From Undaria pinnatifida (Eukaryota; Sar; Phaeophyceae; Laminariales; Alariaceae), in contig JABAKD010000011.1 of NCBI GenBank assembly GCA_012845835.1, positions 7,440,381 through 7,504,380 of the forward strand: a stretch of DNA of 64,000 nt, given 5' to 3'. Both the position numbers and the translations under genes were made by a program. Below are positions 35,891-45,900 of this stretch, piece after piece. The notes below the pieces were generated by a model. The model was not told the origin of the DNA. It saw only the letters and a list, made by a program, of their open reading frames with translations, and did no database searches. Position 1 is the first letter of the stretch. Every line of letters starts with the position of its first letter.

Positions 35891-38852
35891 GGCAACAATA
35901 GCGACAGCAACAGCAACAATAACAGCGACAGCAGCAACAGCGTAGCGAGTTGGCCTAGCTCGGACACAATGGTTGACAAGGCTGGCTGATAATTCCAAAT
36001 TACACATGAAATGCAGTAGAACTGCAGAAGACATGCGCGAGCACAACCGTGGGTGACGGTGAACTGACCGACCGATTTGACCGATTGATGTCATACACTG
36101 TTACGTGCGGTTTGGCTTTTGGCTTGTTTTTGGTGTGGCTCACCGGGGCTGAGGGCTCGGCAGGGTAGAAGTGCGGCCGTTTCATTTGCATCCTGTCCGC
36201 GTGCTGCTGCACCAGCTGGGATGGAAGACGCTGCGGGCAGGAGTTCAAGAAGGGGGGAGGGGGATGGGGGGTGGAGGGGAGCGTACTCAGTTGTCGGTTG
36301 CCTTAGTAATTTGACTATTGACCACGCAGAACTTTCGAGACGGAAAACCGTTCCTATTAGCTTACCGTGCATGGCTGTAGTCCGTAAGACTTAACACCCT
36401 TGCATCCCTACCATGGAGGGATGACTACCATGGAGGGATGGAGAACGCCTGGTATTCACCGATCAGGCAGACATTGGTGAATTAAATAATACGGTGCAGC
36501 AGGGTGCAATGCGATGCATACGTAAAACAACACACGACCCTGTTTCGGCATGGAAATGGCCGAGTGATCGCGGCGTATACGTGATGCCACCACAAAGCGT
36601 CAAACAGTGCAAAATCGCAAACATGGCTGTGCCCACCCTACTGCAGTTTGTACCGTACCTTGACCCTTTGCTCCTGTGAGACATTTCCCACTCTGAATCC
36701 AAGCAGTTTGTCCCCAAAACTGCTGGTGCAGTTATATGAGGGTTACGTTATCCTCCTCCCTAGCTCCTTAGTTTGCGTACCTGCCAGGACAAGACGGTCA
36801 CCCCATCTCGCTCTATGCCGCCGCGGTCGGTCGTCACTGATCCGACGCCCCTGTCATCGACGCAACAAGGCGCAGCAAGGGGCAGGAAGGGGGGAACAAA
36901 GCAGGCGGGGTCGACATATGCTTTCTAATAACTAGCGCTTTAGAGCAGTTGGTGGGCGTGTTTTCGGTCACTATTATAAGTCTACAAGTCTATGCCATTG
37001 CAGCGGCGAAGGTCGAGAAACATTGGAAACACGCACACCATAATATGCGTACAAGAGGACAAAAGAGAAAACAGGAAGTGAAGACAGAAAACGATGGACT
37101 GTTTTCGGTCACTATTATAAGTCTACAAGTCTATGCCATTGCAGCGGCGAAGGTCGAGAAACATTGGAAACACGCACACCATAATATGCGTACAAGAGGA
37201 CAAAAGAGAAAACAGGAAGTGAAGACAGAAAACGATGGACTGTTTTCGGTCACTATTATAAGTCTACAAGTCTATGCCATTGCAGCGGCGAAGGTCGAGA
37301 AACATTGGAAACACGCACACCATAATATGCGTACAAGAGGACAAAAGAGAAAACAGGAAGTGAAGACAGAAAACGATGGATGAGGGACAAAGTGTACAAT
37401 AAGACTAAATCTAACCCCAACCCTATCCCTAACCCTAACCCCAACCTGATCAACCAATGTTTACGGCTGTTCCTCTTCGTCAAACCCCAACCCTATCCCC
37501 AACCCTAACCCCAACCAGATCAACCAATGTTTACGGCTGTTCCTCTTCGTCTCGCAGATAGAGTGTGTCAACCGTAGTGTCGAATAAGTGGTAAGGTCTA
37601 CCAGGTACTTCATTGTGTGTGCGGTGTGTGTAGTAAGTGGGTTGACCATTTGTTTGTTTGTTTGGGTGGTTGGTTGGATGGTTTGGCTGGTTTGTCCAAT
37701 AGCGTGTACGACGTGGCCTAGCTTTGACACGTGGTTCGTAGTGCGAACGAGCTCCTCATCACAGCCAATTCCCGAGACCTTTCCCAGGGCGATCGGAGTA
37801 ACCGTTGTGGTTGGCGTTAGGGGTTGGGTCATGAGGGTTAGGGTTTTAGCCTCAAGTATTATTCAACTATTTCGTCGAAGTTGACGCAAGCCGCGTGCGC
37901 ATACACGGCTCAGTTGGATGGCGGTGGTGACGGCGTTCCCTACCGACTGCCCACGACCTCGCAGGCAAAAACAATCCCAGCTCTTTAGTCATTAGGTGTA
38001 CTACTCGTAGCCTACCAGGTATAGCAGCAGTACGTTTCGTCAAGGTCCCGGTGTACGTTTCAAGGTCGCGCGGGGCACTGCTGTGTTAGGAGTATGTAGA
38101 GTAGGGCAGGACGTGCAAGCCTAAAGGTGCAAGTCAACACTATGATTGTTGCTTCAGTAGCAGCTGCAGCTGCTGCTGCCGCTGCTGCTGCACCAACAGG
38201 ACAAGCGCAGAGCTAATAAGATAGGTGGAACGCTAGAAGCTGCCTATCATACTCTGGCGTGCTCGCATGTGGGTTAGGTGTTGGGTGGCCTGATGACCGA
38301 AACGCGAAGCAAGCACGCCACACATACTGTCCTTCGTATGGCACCAGGTGTCCACCCGCACAAGCGTGGTACTCGCGTCTGGTAGCATCATGCCATCACA
38401 TCATCACAGAGCTCTACTGTACCACCACATCCACATAAGCAACGATTACAGCAGCAGGACGGCCATTTGCCATCCGCCACTTCAACACAAACACCGGCGC
38501 CGCAACCCTGACGGCCCCCTGCACACCAAGGCATGAGAGCACACATCCTCACGTGAACCCTGTCTCGCTACGTTCACACCAAAAGCAGCAACAATAGCAA
38601 CGTACAGCGTACAGCAACAAAGTCATCACCATGAACAAAACCTGCCACCATCCTATACGCCATGCAGTCTCGACCACGCAGCAGTTAGACCTCTTACCGT
38701 TGTCGGTGCCCTCTATTCTTCGGCTTGGGCTTGTCAAAGACAATGTCGATACCGGGATCCGCTTGAGCCTGCCCTGGTAGTGGACGAGAGGGTGCCGTGC
38801 CAGGCCCCGCACCCCGTGCACCCCGCGGCCCGGGCTTCTTCTTCGGTGCCAT
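25560..38852 (-). CDS. DEAH-box ATP-dependent RNA helicase, DHX57/DHX29 type (11 exons seen)
   Basis: Exons in transcript order: 38852-38698, 36192-36144, 35379-35201, 34945-34886, 34317-34188, 32829-32710, 31646-31462, 31224-30648, 29779-28617, 28249-27127, 26612-25560. Phases agree at every junction, giving about 1597 aa. Domains: a dsRBD-like region about 69-135 ending LPEPYKTTWL; a charged, probably helical linker 148-231; a UBA-type region about 270-320 (IVQSMGFTADDVLRALVAC, then EWLCLHLEEDELPKGF); an RWD domain across exons 8-9; then the helicase with motif I GETGCGKTT (about 749), Ia TQPRRIAA, II DEVH (about 850), III SAT (882), V TNIAETSITI and VI QRKGRAGR, followed by HA2 and OB-fold regions. 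The order matches DHX57, without a visible CCCH zinc finger. These SF2 helicases unwind RNA; DHX29 acts in translation initiation. Exon 2 is the weakest: a better 3' splice site at 36230 fits the frame only if a further small exon lies in intron 1. Gly/Ala-rich inserts in exons 8-10 are unusual. Confidence 0.9.
28290..28385 (-). repeat. Splice-site-adjacent repeat, copy in helicase intron 9
   Basis: On the gene's sense strand this copy contains GGAACGGTGCTTCGT, then TGGTCAATGGTCAAAT, then GCAATGAGTTCGCCCC. It leads into a C-rich tract ending at the exon 10 acceptor, about 46 nt further on. Other copies are at 36275-36372, 43552-43660 and 9568-9650. Confidence 0.8.
29889..29907 (+). repeat. 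Poly-G run in helicase intron 8
   Basis: A long G homopolymer with few interruptions runs over about 29885-29940 of the plus strand, giving a C-rich tract in the minus-strand transcript about 110-160 nt upstream of exon 9. Confidence 0.8.
34113..34172 (-). repeat. (GGCT)n microsatellite in helicase intron 5
   Basis: About 14 AGCC units (GGCT in the transcript) begin about 15 nt after the proposed exon 5 donor at 34188. The tetramer is the complement class of the CCTG-like tract in NDUFV2 intron 2 in base content but not in sequence. Confidence 0.9.
34450..34810 (+). repeat. Dispersed 200 bp repeat, one full and one partial copy
   Basis: 34450-34650 runs from GGGATCCCTCACTTGAGG to CGACGATTTTGGGTTAAGGA. 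About 34690-34810 is a second, partial copy in the same orientation. Inverted copies occur at 10857-11070 and 22060-22255. It lies in helicase intron 4-5 space and has no open frame of note. Confidence 0.75.
35639..35656 (+). repeat. Telomere-like TTAGGG tract in helicase intron 2
   Basis: Three TTAGGG-type units occur here, with a further two-unit tract near 35822-35836. All lie inside intron 2 of the helicase gene. Confidence 0.8.
35843..35892 (+). repeat. (GCGACA)n tandem repeat
   Basis: About eight GCGACA hexamers follow a telomere-like tract directly, then decay into AACAGC/AACAAT-rich sequence to about 35942. Confidence 0.9.
36275..36372 (-). repeat. Splice-site-adjacent repeat, copy in helicase intron 1
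   Basis: In the gene's sense the copy reads AATAGGAACGG, then GCGTGGTCAATAGTCAAAT, then CAACTGAGTACGC. It is followed by a C-rich tract and a CCCGCAG acceptor at 36230, about 50 nt on. It has the same orientation and position as the copies in helicase intron 9 and OLA1 intron 4. Confidence 0.75.
36961..37383 (+). repeat. 141 bp tandem repeat, three near-identical copies
   Basis: Units start at 36961, 37102 and 37243 and appear identical over their length. The period is 47 codons, so one plus-strand frame stays open through all three, but it has no ATG. The array lies antisense in helicase intron 1. Confidence 0.95.
37408..37550 (+). repeat. Duplicated 70 bp unit with telomere-like repeats
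   Basis: Two units each combine variant CCCTAA/CCCCAA repeats with a unique block containing GATCAACCAATGTTTACGGC. They directly follow the 141 bp array. Another TTAGGG-type tract lies at 37830-37852. Confidence 0.85.
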
Positions 38853-39139
38853 GTTAGCAAGGGACCCGACAAGAGTGCGGTAGACCCGTCGGCTCCTTAC
38901 TCACGACGGTTAGCCAGCTGCTCTGGGTTCCCCACCGACGAGCGGTGCAGACTGCACACCCTGCCCTGCTGCCTGCTTTTTGCTTTTCGTGCGGAACAAA
39001 GGAGCTCGATATTATTTTGAGGCGTGTTTTTAAAGGGACATACTCAGAGATTAGAACATCGAACGGTGCTCCAGCCAGCACCCTGCCCCCGCCAGAAGTG
39101 CAGCCTGAGCACCGCCTTTACGTCAAAAACTCTAGAAAG
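38853..39139. promoter_or_regulatory. Divergent promoter region between the helicase gene and OLA1
   Basis: Only 287 bp separate the two start codons, which point away from each other. Both 5' UTRs and promoters must fit here unless extra non-coding exons exist. A short AT-rich stretch (about 39010-39032) lies in the middle. No TATA box or other named element is claimed. Confidence 0.6.
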
Positions 39140-42100
39140 ATGCCGCCGAAGAAGGGAGGCAAGGTGAGAGGTGAAAAACGAGGATAGTAACTCCTTGGGA
39201 GAGAAGAAGAGATGACTTTCTCCTCGTCCTTTTAATCCTTGGACATGGCAAAATGGTGCTGAAAATCGAGGCAAGCTGGCACGTAGCTTGCTTGCCAGGA
39301 GGAGAGAGATACGACTCAGCTGCGACGTTCTCGGCATAGCGGTAGAACGGGTGGGCGCAAGCTGTACGCTTCTAGCCAGTTCTTCCGCCGACTTGGTGCT
39401 TAGGAGCTGACATGCTCGCTGGTTTGGACACACTTGACCGCGTACATCACATGATGTGCGTAGCACTCCATGCTAATACTACTTGGATTTAGTGTAGGAT
39501 AGTTTTTTACTTGCAAAATGGAGATACGTGAAACTCATTCTCGAATCCAGCACCAGTACACCAGCAGCAAGCAGCTCAGCGACGCGACTAAAACGAGGCA
39601 CACACATACCTGGTACATACTTGTAGACAACACAAGGCTGCTCTTGGAACAGAAAATACCGAAACACCCGTGGATACGTGAACACATATTACATGATGTG
39701 AAGGACATGTGCACACCGTAGCTTATTGGCTGTGTATCATAGATAGTGCGAGACGATTCCGAGAATCCACTCATTTGTCCGCTTTGTGTTTTGAGTTACT
39801 GCCGTTGTTGTTCCCACATAAACTCGCTTAATCAAGTCCGTGGTCACAGGGCAGGCTCCAGTTACTCTACGTGGAGTAGCACAAACCAGAAGTGGTACCT
39901 GTACACACATATATTTTAGCTGACGCAATGCATGCTGCCAAAAAAATATGTAAAAGTGAAGCTGTACGAAGAAGCGACACTCCCACAGCTGTGACTACCC
40001 TTGTTTCAAAACCCGCACACAGCAGCTACTCATGTACCAGGTGCCAGGTACCAGGTACCTGGTAAATTACCTGGTCAATGTTCACGATGCATGCTGGTGG
40101 TGTCTGAATAGTGATCTGTACCCTCGCTACGAATGTACTACCGTTCGTTCTCGTCGCATGCTCATCAGCGTCTACCTTCTACTGTTGATCAACCTTACCT
40201 GGTAGGCCGCTAGGTCAGTGTCTCGAAATAATGGTATAATAGGGGGTAATACATATGTGTGCGCTTTCCGAGAGATGGACTTGCAGCATATAGTACCGCC
40301 CTACTGCTGTGTGCGATTAATTCTCGAACATGTTGCGATACACGGATAACGTCGTAAGATGACGAGTATTTGGCGAGCGTATGCCTGGCTACGAGGGTAC
40401 GTTTACTGTTATTAGTATTGCACCGATCGCGGGGCTGCATCATCACACCACCGGTTACGTAGTTTTTTTCTCGCGGTAATCACACCGTGTGGGTGTATTC
40501 GTACGTCATCACTCAGATGGCACATGCCGCTTGTTACTTCAACCCCGCTGGGACTGCACCCTCGTTTTTGAGGACAAAGTAGTTGGAATTTCGTAGGGTG
40601 GGGTACGTTTGGTGACTCCAAAAGGGCACGCGGTAAAGCCAAACTATCATTTTTCAATTATTCTCGATACAGCTGCTGCTGTTACTGCTGTTGCTGCTGC
40701 TGCTGTTGCTGCTGTTGGTGGTTACCGCCGCTTGTCGCGACTCGCCCCTCTCGGCGAAATATATCCCTGGCTCTACACCATCGACATTGCGTGCATCGCC
40801 GAACGACATGCATCTGTTAGCTTTTCAGACCTGGTGTTCGGCTCTTAAGAGAAACACGTACCGTGTTTTTGTAGACTGCGGACATGCTCGGAAGTACACC
40901 CCCCGAAATTCTCCAATACCTTCCTGGAGACTGCGGCCAGGGTTAATATGAGTACACCCCCTGCCACCTTGTGGACGATGGTCGATTGTTTCCTTTCCCT
41001 CATCCTTCCTTTCCCTCATCCTTCTTTCCCTTTTTCCTTCCTTTCCCTTTTTCCTTCCTTTCCGTTTCGCTTCCTTTCCCTTTTCTTTTGTTTTCTTTTT
41101 TTTTGCCTTTTGCTTTCCCTTCCTTTTCCATTTCCCTGCCCCTTTCCTTTTCCCCTTTCCCTTCATTTTCCCTTCCCTTTTCCTTTCCTTTCCTTTCCTT
41201 TCCTTTCCTTTCCTTTCCTTTCCTTTCCTTTCCTTTCCTTTCCTTTCCTTTCCTTTCCTTTCCTTTCCTTTCCTTTCCTTTCCTTTCCTTTCCTTTCCTT
41301 TCCTTTCCTTTCCTTTCCTTTCCTTTCCTTTCCTTTCCTTTCCTTTCCTTTCCTTTCCTTTCCTTTCCTTTCCTTTCCTTTCCTTTCCTTTCCTTTCCTT
41401 TCCTTTCCTTTCCTTTCCTTTCCTTTCCTTTCCTTTCCTTTCCTTTCCTTTCCTTTCCTTTCCTTTCCTTTCCTTCCTTTCCTTTCCTTTCCTTTCCTTT
41501 CCTTTCCTTTCCTTTCCTTCCTTTCCTTCCTTTCCTTTCCTTCTCTTCCTTTCCTTTCCTTTCCTTTCCTTTCCTTTCCTTTCCTTTCCTTTCCTTTCCT
41601 TTCCTTTCCTTTCCTTTCCTTTCCTTTCCTTTCCTTTCCTTTCCTTTCCTTTCCTTTCCTTCCTTCCCTTCCCTTCCTTTCCTTTCCTTTCCTTTCCTTT
41701 CCTTTCCTTTCCTTTCCTTTCCTTTCCTTTCCTTTCCTTTCCTTTCCTTTCCTTTCCTTTCCTTTCCTTTCCTTTCCTTTCCTTTCCTTTCCTTTCCTTT
41801 CCTTTCCTTTCCTTTCCTTTCCTTCCTCTTTCCTTTTCCGATCACTCCTTTCCCTAACCAACGTTTTCGGTGTAACCCTTTCACCCCTCCCTCCCACACC
41901 GCCGTCCTCACCCCAGGGCGAGGAGGCCCCTAAAAAGGTCATGCTCGGTAGGCCCGGCAACAACGTCAAAGTGGGCATCGTCGGCGTGCCTAACGTTGGC
42001 AAATCGAGTTTTTTCAACATCCTCGGAAAGATGAACGTACCCGCGGAAAACTTCCCCTTCTGCACTATAGACCCCAATGTGGCTATCGTGCCTGTGCCGG

Positions 42101-42892
42101 ACGCGCGCTTTAAGTGGCTCGTCAAGAAGTACAAGCCGGTTAGCGAGGTCCCGCCCAACATGACCATCACCGATATCGCTGGCCTCGTCAAGGTGAGGTG
42201 GGGTGGGGTGGGATGCGGTGCGGTTGGGGTGGTGTAGCGGGGAGTGGGATGGGGTGGTAGAGTGGGATTGGGTGGGGTGGGGTGGGGTGGGGTGGGGTGG
42301 GGTGGGGTGGTAGAGTGGGATTGGGTGGGGTGGGGTGGGGTGGGGTGGGGTGGGGTGGGGTGGGGTGGGGTGGGGTGGGGTGGGGTGGGGTGGGGTGGGG
42401 TGGGATGGGGTGGGGTGGGGTGGGGTGGGGTGGGGTGGGGTGGGGTGGGGTGGGAGGTGGGGTGGGGTGGCGTCGGGTGGGGTGGGGTGGGGTGAGGTGA
42501 GTTGAGGTGGTGATGGTGTAATCACTGTGGGGCGCGGTGAGGGGGTGTCATCATTGTGGAGTGGGGTGTGGATCGGGGGCGGTTTGCTTATTGGTTTGGT
42601 TTTGGCCTTGGTTTGGTTTGAATTCGAGTTGGTTCGTAATATTGTTTATGGTCGCCTAATTTAGGCTTATTTTCTTTTTTCGTTTATGATTGTGTTGGCT
42701 GCTTTTTGTTCGCGGCGCAGGGAGCGGCAGAAGGGGCGGGTCTGGGGAACGCCTTCTTGTCGCACATCCGGGCCGTGGACGCCATCTTTATGATGCTGAG
42801 AGCCTTCGAGAGCGCGGACATCACCCACGTCGAAGGAGACGTCAACCCTGTTCGCGACATCGAGATCATCAACGAGGAACTCCTCCTCAAGG

Positions 42893-42959
<67 letters not shown>

Positions 42960-45900
42960 GGTGTTTGTTGTTCCTACTCTTGCTGTTGTTGTTCTTGTTG
43001 TTCGTTTTTTCTTTCTCTCCCTTCATTCACCTTAACGCGCAGCACAGGCACAACCCCCTTCCCCGTCTATCCCCCTCTTAGTGTTGCCTCCTTATCCTCG
43101 TCCCCCGTACCCGCCTCCCGTCCTCCGTCCCCCAAACGTTTCTGCTGTGACTGGTAAATAACATCCACCTCCGCTCGCCGTGCTCCTGCTCTGCTGTTGT
43201 TTGTTACTGGCTTGATCTTTGCAATGTGTCTCGCACCGATGCCATCATAGGACATCGAGCTGCTGACCAACGCGGTGGAGAAGGAGCGCAAGAACGTTGA
43301 GCGCGGGGTAGGCGGCCGCGAGCGCAAGCAGGTACGATGCGGTACGGAGAGCGAAACCCGCTTTCTGGCTTGTTTTTGCGTCCCTTTTATTGTTGTTTTC
43401 GCCATGTCTTGCCATTTTTTTCGTTGTCTTTCTCTGCCGTTTACTTGGATCTTTTGTTAGTCATTTTCTCGTTTTCTGTCTTCTCTTGTTTCGGGTTCAG
43501 CTGGTAAGCCATCACTTCAAATATGACCTTCCTCCCCCCCCACCCCCCCCCCCTCTAATAAGGAGTAGGAACGGTGCTTCGTTTCGATAGGGATGCGTGG
43601 TCAATGGTCAAATCGCTACAGGTAAGGCAGGCAACAAATGAGTAGCCCCCCCCCCCCCCCCCACGCCTACCCTCACAGGACTGGGAGTCCCAGGTGAAAG
43701 TCCTCGAGTGGATGGTCGAGCACAGAAAGCCGGTGCGATTCGGCAACTGGACGGCCCAGGATGTTGAGGCGCTTAACAAATTCCAGCTCCTCACCGCTAA
43801 GGAGGTTGTGTACCTGGTGAACCTCTCTAAGCGCGATTACCTTAGGAAGGCCAACAAGTGGCTGCCGAAGATTCAGGCCAAGGTTGGGGAACTGGGCGGG
43901 GGGCAGATGATCCCCTTCAGCGTGGAGTTCGAGCAGGAGGTATGTGCTTGTTTGTTGGGGGTGGGGGGTTATATGTTTTGGCTCGGTTAATAACAGATTA
44001 TAGCGTATGATCCCCTTCGGGGTGTGGAAGTCGAGCGGGAGGTATTCGTGTCTGTGTAGGGCGGGGGTTGTGAGCTGACCAAATAGGATACTATAACCTG
44101 TTATAACCTGTTTACTACGGTCAAACTGTTTTTAAGTTACTTGTGCTCTAATCCCCTTCAGTGCGGAGTTCGATCAGGGAATGTGTGCTTGTTTGGGGGG
44201 GGGGGGAGTGGGGGGGGGGGCTGGCTAAGTAGGATATACGCGGATTTAGTACTACTGTGAAACAAAATCCCACACTAGTTCCAGATAGGTTGTCCTTAAA
44301 TCCCCCTCAGCGCGGAGTTCGACCAGGAGGTTTGCGCGTGTTTGTGTAGGGAGGGAGGGGGGGGTAGATTCTATGTTTTGGGAGGACGACATAAAAGTAA
44401 ATGTCCCATTTAACTGTCGCTTAAGCCACCCTATATACGCAAATCGCCCGCGTGTTGGAAATATTGCGAGTTGGAGGACGCCGGAGGTACCTCGTGGTAG
44501 CTGGTGTCCCCTCCTAAACGTGTGGACGCGAAACATAAATATAAACGTGGGAGGACGACATAATGGTAAATGCCCCATTTTAACTGTCGCTTAAGCCACC
44601 CTATATACGCAAATCGCCCGCGTGTTGGAAATATTGCGAGTTGGAGGACGCCTGAGGTACCTCGTGGTAGCCCGTATCCCCTCCTCAACGCGTGGACGCG
44701 AAGCATAAATATAAACGTGTGTTGGAGTTGATATAGCCAGTGCGGTGGATGTCTGCGGTTGATATGAAAAGTAAGGTGCTTCGCGCTGTTCCAATTAGCT
44801 GTCAGTTTACACGGTCTGCGGTTGAGCGCGTTTCGGTAGGCCTTAGGACTCCGTTTTTATAAGGATGTTTACGGAAGAGTTGCCGATGTTACTAATAGAA
44901 ACATGAAGGCGATCGAGATGAACCCGGGGATGATGATGAGCGAATATCCCTGGTTGTCGGTGCCCATGTATTGACCCATGTCCGTCGTAGAGTCTGTCTC
45001 CTGTGCTTGAAACGCGTTGATATCGTCTTGTTGATAATTTGGAGGCCACTGGACGTTAGTTAACTGCATCCTGCAATTTTTTTACCCCGGTTGGAGTCGA
45101 ACTGTCGACGAACGGCATCTCCCAATAGCCGCACTTATCCATTGTGTTGTAACGTCCTTGCGGTAAAATCAACACTTCTATACTTGTAGGCTAAAACAGC
45201 AAACACGTGAAACACCAAACTAATCCTATAACACGTTGCAGTAGAAAGGGAGGCAGATGAGGTACAGAGTCGCAGAGTTTTGGCAGCTACTGAAGGATCA
45301 GGTTCCAACGCCGTTACCGGGGGCGTTCAAATTTACCTGGTATATAAATGCTTAGCAGCAGGGGGGTCGACAACTTTGCATGTGTCTTATTCGGCAGGCG
45401 CCGTGGTGTTGCGGCCGCAGTATCTCGCGATCGGCGAGGCTGACCAACGCGTGTTTAAGGTTGAACGGCGCGGGCGATCAACACAAACGTCTTGGGACAA
45501 AACGTAATCGGATTTTCATGTACTAGGCGGCGCGGTCGGGGTTTCGAGAACATGTGTTACTCAATTGGCAATGGCAGCTACGAGGGATGTTTGCCTCTGG
45601 GGCGTTTGTAACAGCTTTTCTATTTTCGATATTACAATGTATGCAGGGGGCAAGATCATCGATTGTATGTGTAGGGGCGGGGGGTCTGTGTTTTGCATTT
45701 ACTAAGCGGGAGTGTTAAACAGGTCGTCGTCGGCTGTCTGCGTTGGGATGTGTTAGTGTTGTTTTGGTTTGTTCTGTGGGGTGGTTGGGTTGCGCTGTTT
45801 CAGTGCTGCGATTTGTTGTGTTGTATGGCACCTGGTACGGTACGTACTCGTAGTGTGTTGTTTTCTCGTCCACCGACTCACTCACCCACTCGCCCACCCT

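Noticed and set aside
36949..37383. A 144-codon tandem-repeat protein antisense to the helicase gene
   Set aside because: There is no ATG; the frame is open only because the 141 bp unit is divisible by three.
40948..42237. Very long open frames (over 300 codons, both strands) of Phe-Pro-Leu-Ser or Gly-Lys-Glu-Arg repeats
   Set aside because: They are generated by the (TTTCC)n array, which opens all frames; only the OLA1 exon 2 part is real coding.
45085..45160. A minus-strand tRNA near 45.1 kb (AGTTCGACTCC motif)
   Set aside because: The T stem does not pair around the loop and the anticodon arm is malformed; at most a tRNA-derived fragment.
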